DNA from: Glandiceps talaboti
Taxonomy: Eukaryota > Hemichordata > Enteropneusta > Spengelidae
DNA: 64,000 bases
Direction: 5' to 3'
Assembly: GCF_964340395.1 (NCBI RefSeq)
Contig: NC_135563.1
Location: 20,013,151 to 20,077,150, forward strand
The position numbers and the translations under genes are program-made. Below the pieces are notes generated by a model. The model was not told the DNA's origin, did not search any database, and saw nothing but the letters and a program-made list of their open reading frames with translations. Positions 28,006-40,700 of the stretch are shown piece by piece (within the stretch, counting starts at the first letter, position 1; each line of letters begins with the position of its first letter).

Positions 28006-30903
28006 TCTGGTTTACCGCAGCCTAATTAGCAATTGTGTGTGAAGGAACGATGGCTATTGTAGTCTCTCCAAATTAAATAACAAATCCCCCACAAACGTGA
28101 TAGAGGTTAAGTCTAACAAGACGTCCAACAATGAGAACACTGTAAACGGATATCCATAGCTTGTAATATTTTTGTAGAATAGCTTGTATTGAAAAGATTC
28201 GCCCGAGGCCTTTAGAGTATTACTTTTCGTTTCCGGTGCATGTTGCAACCGAAAGATTAATGAAAAACGCGAGGCAAACCTTTAGGTATTAGCTAGCATA
28301 CCAAATCATGACATTGATGCACGTTGTACAATCCATGATGTCGAGTTCGGAATTTTGACCTAAGAAAAAAGAAACGTTGACTGACAGCATGTAAGCGCTT
28401 GAAAGAAAGCAAATCAAACAATCAAACCGGGTATAGTTATGAATTATGTTAATATTTTGCAGGCGAATATTAAACCTGAGAATTACGTCATCACACCAAG
28501 CATACCATTTGACTAGTTCGTCTAAGCTGAACATAATATTCAGAAGTAACATTTTAATTAATAAAAAATAAAAAAATATCACCACTCACTTATTAACTTT
28601 ACCTTGACTTTTGACCTTGATAATATGAACTAATTGGCAATTTAGAACGGATTATTATTCCAGTGGATTTTCTAGTTCTAATTTCATTATAGTATTTTGC
28701 CACTTGACACGATCAACCCGTGTACGATATCTGAGAGGCAGGGTCATTTATTTGTAATCTTCCCTATAGCATGACTGCCACTGATAACTAAGCCGTCGTT
28801 TTTCTTGAAAATCTTACAATTCGCCCATTACCTAACCAACGTGAATAAAAGGTAAGCCATGGAAATCACCAAGCAATTAACAGACTCGTAACATGATATG
28901 CCCTCTTTAACGCAAGTCAATGAGATTCCTTAGATGGGTAGATTTCTGTACAAAGTAGGAAGGAACTGCTCCATTGTCCTCTAATTAGTTTTATTCAATA
29001 CAATGTTATGTTCCGACTTTTAGCTACAAGCACTGTTCATTATTCACATATTATTTTGACCATTAGCTTATCTCTCTACCGTATACTGTTCGCTGGGGTT
29101 TCAAGAAACCAGTTAAGGGTATATGGACTGTATGTAATATTTTTTGGTGTGTTCCATATCTCAGACCACTATTTTTAGTGGTTTGAGTCCATATGCATCA
29201 TGAAGCTAGCAACACTTCCGCACAGAGCGATATCATAGTCTATTCTGTTGTTATAGATAGCTTAAAGTCTTAAAATAACAGACATGGGGTCATATTCCGT
29301 GTGCACAAATCGTTTTGTCGCTTATCGCTCCATTTGACCTGTGCCGCTTACACCGTTGAAAACAACATAACATCTGTTACCTTATCGCATATCACGTGCA
29401 GGAGTCTGCTTTTCCTGTTTAGCAACCAGGCATTCCTAATATAAAATAACTATTTAAACTATAATGTAATAGCTTCAATAATTGTCAATATGCCAAAGCG
29501 GCTTACGACTAGATAACATCGAGCATATGGTTAGAAATATCGACACCCATAGATTAAATGTCACGCCTGTCACTCCATTCTTGAAGAGACGAGTTGACAT
29601 GCAATATACTTCCTTTGAAACAATGAAATGCCTTGGACTCCGTAAAAAATGCAGTAGTGAAAATCCGATGTGTTTGTAAGAGCTATGTGCTGCGATGAAT
29701 TACTCCCTTTTAGAGTTGTTCCCCAATTTCTCAATTCGCAACTAGAGTAGAAGCTACTAATGTGTTAGATCAAAAGCAACGACCGGCGATAGTGCTGTCC
29801 CTGGATAAAGGAATCCGAATCTCTTGATAGTCGTGACTTTCCGTTGTTAGATTGCATTGTAAAAGGTTAATGTTAGCAGTATTTTGATAGCAGAATGACA
29901 TGTAATGCAAACCTTTCGCACCAAGGGGGAGATAAAATGTCTAATTACCGAAGACACGTGTAAAGTACTTGTTTCCTACTTGCACCTAGCAAAGTAAAAT
30001 TAGACAATTTTATGGTCCACTACTGTCCTATCTATGTCATCATCAAAATTGGCAAAATGTCTCTTTATCGACACAGGTCTCTTAATGTACATTTCAACGC
30101 CGATGGCATTATCAGGTTATATCCTGATGCATTATGGTCCGACAGGATTTGTACATCCTTGTAAACAGCATATACCTATCCAATTAGTACGCTGTTCGAT
30201 GTAGTGGATTAAGAAGTAATACTTCTATGTGGAGACCGGTTGTTAAATAAAGCCCTTTACGATCATAGGAAATCAAAGTTCTTCAAAATTTAGGTTTCTT
30301 ATCAAGATTGCACACTGTAAAGTGGATGAGTTAAACGGAAGCCAGGGTGGAAACCTCACAAAAGTTTAAAGCTGTGAAATGCATAGTAATAAATCCATCT
30401 TTGATAACAGTTAACTTACTCGTTTTGTCATTTTGTGTTCAATTTTTACCAGTTTATCATGATATTCAAACTCAGATAGACAACAGTGTTAAGTATAGAT
30501 TATAACAGTTACTATCATTTTTTACAGGTGGTTGAAAGGTATTAAACCTGCACTAGCTGCAACTGGGACATTTTTTTTATCTTCAAATAACCAAAATTTA
30601 ATATATATTCACTGAAAATCGGTCAATTACTTTTAAAGCGCTGATCTTTGGGTGCGCAACCAAACATCGATTTGATTTGATTTGTCGTTTATACAGCTAC
30701 AAAAAATAAGTTTATCCAAACCTATACACGATGTGCGATATTTATTTTACGAGTAAGCTTACGTTATTTCACCGAACAAAACATTTAAAAAAACCCGTTC
30801 CAGTTGCAGACAGTACACCTTTAATTCACTGAATACACAAATGCGTCACTGCTCAAGAACATACATTCATGTGTTCATAATGAATTTTGAACATCATCCC
30901 GGC
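28006..30903. other. Unannotated DNA with one long hairpin
   Basis: No coding gene is recognised. The notable structure is the nested hairpin at 29121-29194, listed separately. Confidence 0.45.
29121..29194. repeat. Nested imperfect hairpin
   Basis: The outer arms ATATGGACT (29121-29129) and AGTCCATAT (29186-29194) pair. Inside, CTCAGACCACTA (29160-29171) pairs with TAGTGGTTTGAG (29176-29187) over a TTTT loop, with one G-T pair. The two stems overlap by two bases at 29186-29187, so they could compete. It may be a MITE remnant or chance. It does not have the even stem expected of a microRNA precursor. Confidence 0.4.
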
Positions 30904-31065
30904 ACATACATACATACATACATACATACATACATACATACATACATACATACATACATACATACACACACACATGCACGCACAGACACACATACATACA
31001 TACATACATACATACATACATACATACATACATACATACATACATACATACATACATACATACAT
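30904..31065. repeat. (ACAT)n microsatellite
   Basis: ACAT repeats are interrupted at about 30963-30990 by CACA/TGCACGCACAGACA variants. The motif is the same as the (TGTA)n tracts elsewhere but in the opposite orientation. Confidence 0.97.
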
Positions 31066-31966
31066 GCTATTTTCTATTCTGATAACTACATTTTTATAGG
31101 TTTTCATGCCGTATGTTCCTATTATTAGGTGTCAACGTCATTTCGCTAGAACGCGTTCCGTCGCGTCAATAAATTCACTGTCTACAAATGCATATTGCAA
31201 ATATCCCATTTTTCTATACAAAGGTCAGGTTAATTTGAAGTGTTAGTAACAAATGACAAAGATCGACGTATCATGATATGTAACTTAGCTTTATCTATAT
31301 TGGGAATTTGCTACTATGTGTATTTGTAAACAGGGTTTTAGACTGATACAATCATTTATGAAAAGAGTGCGTCCTTATGAATTTGTGTAACAAGCCCACA
31401 ACAATTAGGTTGTTTTTCACTTATTATAATAAAACCTAATTTTATCTTTGTATCCTGTAATCCGCCACTTAGACAGGTTCACGACCCCAATATCTCATGA
31501 ACTCGTATTCGTCGTTGTTGAGTGCTCGCCTATATATGTTAGCGATACCTTATGCTCAGCTCATAAATATGTTGTTCAAATGTTTCTACTTTCGCACGTT
31601 TTTACTTGATCACATTTATCATGAAAATGAAAGTATTATATAACGTTGGTGAAAAAATAGCAACATGAAAGACAGGCAATGAAAACTATATTTAGGTTCA
31701 AATAACTATAACTTACAATATTTTACTGAAATTTCTGCTGGTATTTAAAAGGACGAAGTTAATATTCTATTTTTGTCAATCGCAATTCAACCATTGCTGA
31801 CATGAGTAACGTTTAGATAACCTACACCTTCTAAAACGTGTAAGCCTACAAGAATCGTTTTAGACAACTGTTGCCATACACAACACACAGTTGTGTGTAG
31901 TAATATCCTAACTAATGTGTTGAAGAGAAAACAAACAATTCAATACTTTATAAACAATTGTTTTCA

Positions 31967-31987
31967 CCCCCCCCCAACCCCAACCCC
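31967..31987 (-). repeat. C-rich tract, G-quadruplex candidate on the minus strand
   Basis: A run of nine C (31967-31975) is followed by two CCCC blocks spaced by AA. On the minus strand this reads GGGGTTGGGGTT followed by a long G run, enough for four G-tracts if the nine-base run supplies two. It resembles TTGGGG telomere-like spacing, but it is too short to be telomeric. Confidence 0.5.
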
Positions 31988-32127
31988 AACGAATAGTCGA
32001 GGTCATCATAACACTTATTCGACATTGAAGAAACAAGGAAATGGTTTTCATCACCATTTCCTACGTTTTGCCCTTACCGTGTGTGCTTTCTTAAATGATA
32101 GAATGCATTATGTATTGATGATTATCG

Positions 32128-32129
32128 CA

Positions 32130-32162
<33 letters not shown>

Positions 32163-32210
32163 AATTTGTAGAGCGCCAAAATCCAGGCGAAGTTCTGTTC
32201 AGGGGCGCTG
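32128..32210 (+). repeat. (CAAT)n tract joined to a GC-rich hairpin
   Basis: CAAT repeats (about 32128-32160) run into ATTTGTAGAGCGCC. AGCGCC at 32172-32177 pairs with GGCGCT at 32204-32209 across a 26-base loop. A simple repeat next to an AGCGCC...GGCGCT hairpin looks like one end of a short interspersed element. I recall similar ends from marine invertebrate genomes but cannot verify that here. No tRNA-like promoter head is visible within the window. Confidence 0.45.
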
Positions 32211-33361
32211 GATGGTTAATTCACACCGTAGGCTTTACAAAACAAATGTGTCGTGTACGTTTATATATAACGTTAGATGTAAAAACTGCACCAATTTCAA
32301 TTTAGAGACTAAAAATCTACCCCAGCAGTTTACCATTATAGTAGCACTCTGACTGGCTGGTATACTTTATTTCGTAGAGCTGATTGTTGCATAACATGGT
32401 GAGTGTGGACTTCACATACTAAACCGATATTTCGTAATGTAGCCTTTTGTACACACATACGTCCCTATATTAATGAGATATGAAGGCGAACTACTGTGAC
32501 AACTAAAAATACTCGATTATGAAGTGCACTGTAAGTAAACTTGGTATCTAACTCGGTTCATCACTAATACATTTAATCTACAACGTTTTCTTATTAAACA
32601 ACTGGTTTCCATAGCAATGCTCATCGACTACAATACCCAACACAATGGCTATGGAATCTAGGCGCTACCGTGGGTCAGTTTGGATCGCGTAGCATCACTT
32701 AATATATAGACGCATGAGAAAATTCCTTTCTTAGGTGATGGGAGCACACCGTCACATGATACACTGGTATTTGATTAATGCACCAATAGAAGCCGACGCG
32801 TTACTTTACTTGAAGTCGTTTCATTATATATGGATACTATATCACCATTAATGAGTATGTCATGCCCAACTTTTTTATAGTATTCCAACAGCGACTATAG
32901 ATGCAAAGTCGCACGTTGTACATTTGACTGGAATAATTAGAATTCACGGTAATGCAGTTATGTACGTGGTTTACGACATTTTGTCTGACATTTATGACCA
33001 ACTGTTAACTAGAGTTTGATGCAAAATAGCTGTAGTTATATCGCAACAGCAGTATAATTATGGTTTATAAACATGAAGGTTTCTAATCTAGACTAGCGTG
33101 TTCTTCATTATTCTATATAATACAGTCCATGGATTTCACTGTAATGCATGGATTCCCAAGACAAAAACTGTTAGATCCAGAGATCTAGCGCAGATTTACA
33201 ATGATAGAAGTTTGTAATTCACTGACAGCTTGTGTTGAATTTATAAACAGAATATGACGTAGACTCACTCTTGTTGTTTTTATAAACCTGGAGGTGATAG
33301 GCTGATAATCTCATAAAATTCAAATCAAATTCATCAAACGGAAACATGATACTGAGAGATA

Positions 33362-33365
<4 letters not shown>

Positions 33366-33459
<94 letters not shown>

Positions 33460-33470
33460 CATATATATAT
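33366..33470. repeat. (AT)n tract, left part of palindromic AT repeat
   Basis: An AT dinucleotide run, broken once by CATACAT near 33455-33461, leads directly into the left arm of the inverted repeat at 33471. Confidence 0.95.
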
Positions 33471-33494
33471 ATATCTGTGAGCGTGTGCGTAATA

Positions 33495-33564
<70 letters not shown>

Positions 33565-33602
33565 CATATATACATATATATTACGCACACGCTCACAGAT
33601 AT
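33471..33602. repeat. Perfect 35-bp inverted repeat around an AT core
   Basis: The left arm 33471-33505 (starting ATATCTGTGAGCGTGTGCGT) is the exact reverse complement of 33568-33602. The 62-bp spacer is almost pure AT with ACACATAC variants. The non-AT part of each arm, CTGTGAGCGTGTGCG, shows this is a true inverted duplication and not just AT self-complementarity. Such palindromic AT-rich repeats can extrude cruciforms. Confidence 0.9.
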
Positions 33603-35363
33603 GGAAATATATATAATCTAACATATAAATATAATGCACGATTATCAGCAGTACTGAATCAATTCTCCGAGTCGTTGACTAGGTCATTTGTAAATATGGA
33701 AAGTGGCAAAGATAAATATTCTGATTCGATGATATTGCTTTTATAAATTATGTCTTCAAGCGCAAGTACTTGCCCTTTCACCTTTTGACAAGAAAGATCA
33801 AAACTTTGAGAATGAAAACAGAGCGGTACAAGCCTGTTCTTTGATTTGACGTCTACTACAAATCTATGTCAAACGTAAAAGGATTAGGAGACTAGTAATT
33901 GTAAATTTTAGTCACGACCCAGTAATACGAAGCGTACCTTTTTAGATGTCTCACTGATAAGGTACATATGAAAGTTGCTTTCAGGTTTCTGAAAGCAAGT
34001 CATTTTGAATCATAATGTCTTCTCATTTCTTTACTAGCCACATTTCTAATTCCTTTAAGATTTAAAACTTTACACTCCGTCAGTCATGATTTAGTGAAGG
34101 TGATGAGAGATGTGTTTTCAAGTCGGTCTCTATTGTCAAGTTGAAGATATTATCCGGTGAAATTGCCATGCATGTCTGTTCCACCTTGCTACTCAGATTG
34201 GACATGTAAGAGTTTACAAATAAGAATAAATGGTTTTAAATCTATTTGTAGGATTGTCTCACTTACTTCATTCACTCAACACGAACTTTGTTATCCTTTT
34301 TTGACACTCCGTATACCCCTCTTATTCCACTCCACCTTTACGTTGCAATTCTCTCTTTCTTTAATAATCTCCTATGTTAGAGCCACTAACAAAAAATTGA
34401 ACGTGCCCAGTTGGTGCAGCACTCATCTGAAAGTCTCATGCCAACCAACCCTTTCCTAATGCCGAAGTGTGATTGTCATCTAAACGTTAAGCCCTTCTTC
34501 GTTATGACGACTTACTTGCCCGGTAGACCGGCTTGTAGTGTCGGCTGATGCCATCTGACATTCTCAGAAGTGTTTCCGCTCTAGATAATTTGCCCGTCAA
34601 CTTTTCAATATATAAACCACTTTGAACAGAGACAAAAAAGAGCATGAAATAGTCTAAGCTCTTCTGATAACACGCTCTATATACATGTGATTTCTTTCCA
34701 CTCTCCCTCTCCCCGCCACCAGTTTTGCTCCTTCCCAATCGTTGACAGGTTGGATACCAAATTCTCAATTTAAAGTAGTCAGCCAATATTGTAGGAATTG
34801 ATATAGCTATTGTATCACAGAATCCCTTTGTACATTGATTCATATCATAAATCATGCAACAGTTACTGCTTATTAACATTCTTTACCGCCGTTATGGGGT
34901 CATGGGTCACCACGCTCGTATACATATATATATGGATATAGGTACGAGTACATCACGCTATGTCAAACAAGTTCAATTTCCCATAAATTCCCCGATGCAC
35001 AATGTAGGTCACTTGGTTTTAATTTTGATATGCATTACCCTAGAGAGATTGATAAGAAAAGAAGTTAGCTTATTTCTTCATTCTCCTTCTATTGAACACA
35101 TTAACATATGTCAAAGGGTCGTAGGCTTTAGCAGATGTTAATTGTTATGATGTACAGTCCATCCCAATAGGCCGAATCGTTTTAACAGTAATCTTTAATA
35201 CTGTTTTTATCAATTAGGAAAAGGTGTTCACAATTGTTCAAACGGTAGCTAGGTAACACAAATCAATTAGTATCAATGCCAAAGAAACAAAACACATTGC
35301 CCTGAAGTGGATGAACAAAAGTTAATAGATCTATCAAAGCTGTTATATATCGATCTCTGTGTT
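33603..35363. other. Unannotated DNA upstream of the ribozyme-bearing fragment
   Basis: No reverse transcriptase, GIY-YIG endonuclease or other element protein is visible in either strand. The longest open frames (100-125 codons) have no recognisable motif. This argues that the element at 35.4 kb is 5'-truncated or non-autonomous. Confidence 0.45.
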
Positions 35364-35387
35364 TATATATATATATATATATATATA
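35364..35387. repeat. (AT)n tract, left flank of the ribozyme fragment
   Basis: A short AT dinucleotide run ends where the unique element sequence begins at 35388. Together with the longer AT tract from 35591 it brackets the element. Confidence 0.9.
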
Positions 35388-35450
35388 GGAAGTCAGTGGT
35401 AAGATTTGTCCGTAGTACAGTGCTCGATACGTCTGCACGCAGAGCGGAGT

Positions 35451-35586
35451 ATATGTTGAGGGTAGAAGAAAATGAAGTCGGGTTTTATACGAGGTATATT
35501 CAGTACATCAACATCTCCTGACGAGTGATTTACTCACGAAACAGGCTTGTAGAGACGAAAAACCCGACTTGATTTTCTTCTACCCT

Positions 35587-35594
<8 letters not shown>
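35451..35594. repeat. 36-bp inverted repeat enclosing the hammerhead
   Basis: 35451-35486 (starting ATATGTTGAGGGTAG) and 35559-35594 (ending CTACCCTCAACATAT) are reverse complements except at one position (G at 35474 against the expected C). The arms lie outside the proximal helix I, so in RNA they would form a long distal extension of that helix. Confidence 0.92.
35512..35557 (+). ncRNA. Type I hammerhead self-cleaving ribozyme core
   Basis: All core strands are present in order. Proximal helix I is TCTC (35514-35517) pairing with GAGA (35552-35555), with a further C-G pair at 35512/35557 beyond one mismatch. CTGACGA at 35518-35524 is the invariant CUGANGA box. Helix II is GTGA (35525-35528) with TCAC (35534-35537) over a TTTAC loop. 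GAA at 35538-35540 is followed by A35541. Helix III is ACA (35541-35543) with TGT (35548-35550) over GGCT. A35551 is the H17 position, so predicted cleavage is after 35551 (GUA). Helix III is only 3 bp, as in the minimal hammerheads of Penelope-like elements, which may work better as dimers. Helix I can extend through the 36-bp arms. No core residue is broken. Confidence 0.85.
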
Positions 35595-35669
<75 letters not shown>

Positions 35670-35806
35670 TACATACATACATACATACATACATACATAC
35701 ATACATACATACATACACATATACATACATACATATAGACAGACAGACAGACATACATACATACATACATACATACATACATACATACATACATACATAC
35801 ATACAT
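35591..35806. repeat. Compound (AT)n-(AC)n-(ACAT)n microsatellite
   Basis: An AT run to 35657 passes through a short (AC)n into ACAT repeats, with a (GACA)n insert near 35738-35752. The junction with the ribozyme fragment at 35591-35594 is inside ATAT, so the exact element end cannot be placed. Confidence 0.96.
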
Positions 35807-35856
35807 AGCCTCCCTTTTGTGGGTGAAGAATATAAAGGTGGGATTAAAAGGTGGGA

Positions 35857-37383
<1,527 letters not shown>

Positions 37384-37430
37384 TGTATGTATGTATGTAT
37401 GTATGTATGTATGTATGTATGTATGTACGT
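37384..37430. repeat. Short (TGTA)n microsatellite
   Basis: Eleven or so TGTA units end in TGTACG. Confidence 0.95.
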
Positions 37431-37511
37431 TTTATGACTTGTGACTTATTGCTCATTGTGTTATCTACGTGTATTTGAAATACCACCATCAAATAAATAC
37501 CGTAATTGTTA

Positions 37512-37712
37512 TGATGAATGCATTGCACTCCAGGCTTAAACAATAACACATGCCCGCGAGGGCAATATCACAATTTAGTGCGTACACAAAAGGGTGGCAC
37601 TCTTTTGCAAAATTTCGATGATGCTCAAACTGAAGGCTCGGACGGGCATTAAATTGTGATATTGACCGAGCGCATGTGTTAGTATTTCATTACACTGCAT
37701 TCATTCATCCTC
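37512..37712. mobile_element. Foldback (MITE-like) element
   Basis: The arms TAACACATGC...CAATATCACAATTTAGTGC (37544-37581) and their inverted partner (37646-37681) match at 10 bp plus 19 bp with one mismatch, separated by a divergent GC-rich patch. Weaker similarity extends outward to GATGAATGCA (left) and TGCATTCATTC (right). The interior holds AAAAGGGTGGCACTCTTTT, itself a hairpin. There is no coding capacity. Related phrases (GCGGGCAATA) recur at about 37828 and 37879, so a second decayed copy may follow. Target-site duplications could not be fixed. Confidence 0.65.
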
Positions 37713-40700
37713 AGACAACTATACAATATTGAACTCGAGTTACCCTACAGCTTATTCCTAATTATATCTACAAGAAATAAGTTTGTGATGCGCGGAATAC
37801 ATGCGCATCAGTCGAAATAACTCAAGCGGGCAATAGTTCCGGATAATAGTCTCTGCACGCGTGGGCAATATCATCGCGCGGGCAATACTCTATTTAAAGG
37901 TCACGTGATTCGATTCTGACCAATGACAACTTCTGTAGGAACGTTTAGGTGTAGTAATGTTCCATGTTATTATATACATAATATTGCACTATTCTGATCT
38001 AATATGATCCGGATTCGAATCCAGGACAAGTAATTATTTCTCTTCAAACACTGATTCAAGAGATGTCCCGTCAGAATAGCCTAGTTAACAGTGTCATTAG
38101 TACTATTATTCACAGGATAAACAAAAAGGGAGACAGTAGCTTTCATCAAGTGTAGATACGGAAGATATACATTACTGTTTATATTTGCTCAGTGCTCATG
38201 ATAATTACATGTTTACGTCATGTGTATTCTTACTTCATTAGTTATATTTGATTTCTTAGTCTCATCGGTATTATACTTTATCCCACACACACATAACTTT
38301 TCTCTATACACGTATTCACCATTCCCAGTTTGAATGACATTTGGTTGTACATCTGTTATGTTTATCTATCACTGTTTCCCTGCTATGTCTATAATTCGTC
38401 CCACTCGATTCGCTGTTTGTCAGCCTTTGCATTTGTAACATACCTCTATTCCTGTGCGACGGTATGAGTTTGAGTAGAGATAAACTGAACTTTATAGTTA
38501 TGCCATGTCACCAATTGTCTGCTTGCGAAATTATGGGAGGCGGAATATTAATCTTCACCTATAGGCAGAAGTGAGAAAAAATATTAGAAAATATAGTGCC
38601 GAATTTCAAAAGTCTTATCCCGTAGTCAAATAAAGAAAATAGCGATGAGATATTGTGTGACATACTCGTGATGAATAGCAGTACGTAAACTTGCTCAAAA
38701 GCTTTTAATTTGCAGTAAAACTATAGTAGTCTATCGTGTATGAGACTCTCAATCAGACCATCAGTGTTAAAAAGGAAATTGTTTAAGTTGAAGGAGATTG
38801 GAGAAAACCGGTAAGAATTATGAGAAGTGAACTCCAGCGTCATATCATGGATAGTGTAATTAAGGGTTGTCCGTTCAGACACTGCACAGAAAATGTAATT
38901 TAGAGACCAAAACGTTATCAGGCACCATTTCGAATGAATGTTTTGATCTCTCCCGATCCACGTAACTTACAATCAGAAAACCAATTGACATTGCAATAAA
39001 TAATTTAAAACTTAAGGAAATATTCGAGTTAATATCCAAAGTAAACGTTATTATAATGTAAGAAAATTCTAATACATATCGCCGACTTTCTGTTGATTTA
39101 GTTGCTCCATCCCCCACCACCCACGAAAAATGCACATGCCTCGAAAGGTATTGCCGATTTATTTGATTATTAACGTTTTATCGTGGCACTACCAGCAGAG
39201 TTGACTCAAGTTTGACATCAAATACTTCCGATGAGTTAAAACAGAGTGGCGTAAGAGAGCTTATTTCAATAGAACCTTACTGTTTCACTTGTTTGTAGAT
39301 ATTTTATGATCTACGAACAATGGAACTTTTCAATATTTGTGAAGCCGTTATAGTTTATTGTATCGCTGCTTTGTTTGATCAATGAGTACCATTAGATCAT
39401 CACTTATGTTTTTTTAATAGTAAAGTGCTTTTCGGCTTCCAATTGAAAATTCAAATAAGTGAATTTGACGTAGTAGGTAATCACACTAATGTGTCGTTAC
39501 ATAGCATTTTTGTTGCCTTGATCTTTGCAACGTAACTGCATATAAAATGTGAGATATCTCCCGGAGTTTCAAATGGCTATTTCCATGTCTATGCACACAT
39601 GCATGCCAATGTGACTAGTTAAGTGGCATATGGATATAAGAGTCATTTAAATAAAAATAGCTTTAATTATCGTCTTGTACATACGAGAGATGGGCTTGAA
39701 ATGTGAGCAAATGAGGAGGGACTAATATCATGTCCATGTTGTACCAGATGGAGTTTTTTTTATTAATGCTGTATTTTGGTGTATATGATATGAATGTGTG
39801 TGTGAATGGAAAGGATGGTGGTTGTGGTGGTGGTGGTGGTAGGGAGGGTTGGGGTTGGGATGGGGTTCAGGTGAGTTAAAACAAATTAATTTGTTAATAG
39901 GATGATAGGTGAAGTGATTTGCTATGTGTGTGCTGCGGGGATGGGTAGAGTTCTCGTCGTTTAATCAGAAGAGTAACGCCCTGTCTATACAGTACAAGAG
40001 GATGTGCTACTCATCAAGTCCATGAAAGATTGCCAATCCTGCCCATTCTGTGACGTAGGTAAAGCTGTGCTCTGCCATGCATCATGGAGGTTACGTATCA
40101 GGTCAGTAAATCTTTCATAATACAAACAGTTAATTTTTTGCAAAACAGCTATCGTCTCGTGCTAACAGTTCCTATCATAAAGTGACTGATTATACGATTA
40201 AGTTTACTTATATACAATATGCATAGTTAAAGAGGCATTATTTCTATGCTAATGTCTGTTTAACACGAACTATACAGTTATAATGTTTAGAAGAAATGTG
40301 TTGGTATTATAATTACTCGTACCCATGCACTCTGTTTTCCGATGCTTGCACTGAGATGAATTAAACAGATACAGTAAAACAATATCGAACACATTATTGC
40401 ATACATGTATGCAAATGAGCGAGTTTGTTTATGAATGATCTAAGAGTAGCAAATGTAGCCAGGGTTTACATTTTTTTAATTGGCTGCTTATATAATATAA
40501 GTTAGTTCAAATTAGGGTTTTAACGGTTGCAGAGTAATTCGTCCACACACTAGTAACAAATATATGGAAGTTGAAAGTGAATACAAGTAAATTGGAAGTT
40601 ATGGTTTTAGGTGAGTTAAAGTTCATTCAAAGTTTATCCTTTATGTAAGTAACGCGAAGATGTTTTTAAATACAGCTACCCTGGTTTACTAATATCCACA

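Larger units (their letters stand above)
31066..33365. other. Unannotated DNA with a C-rich tract and a (CAAT)n element
   Basis: No gene is recognised. It contains a C-run tract at 31967-31987 and the (CAAT)n plus hairpin unit at 32128-32210, each listed separately. Confidence 0.45.
35388..35594 (+). mobile_element. Non-autonomous Penelope-like / retrozyme fragment
   Basis: About 200 bp of non-coding sequence between AT tracts. The left part holds GCTC (35422-35425) and GAGC (35442-35445) as a stem-loop and the phrase CAGTGCTCGATAC, which resembles the modules at 27.4 and 48.3 kb on the other strand. The right part is a 36-bp inverted repeat (35451-35486 against 35559-35594, 35 of 36 matching) whose loop carries a complete type I hammerhead core. 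Hammerhead motifs of this kind are known from the terminal repeats of animal Penelope-like retroelements and from small circular-RNA retroelements (retrozymes). No element protein is seen nearby, so this is a truncated or non-autonomous copy. Confidence 0.7.

Noticed and set aside
34502-34879. 125-codon minus-strand frame near the ribozyme element, considered as retroelement protein
   Set aside because: No reverse transcriptase or GIY-YIG endonuclease motif is visible.
38011-38022. GGATTCGAATCC, resembling a tRNA B box / T-arm
   Set aside because: No A box, D-arm, anticodon arm or acceptor stem fits at the required distance upstream.
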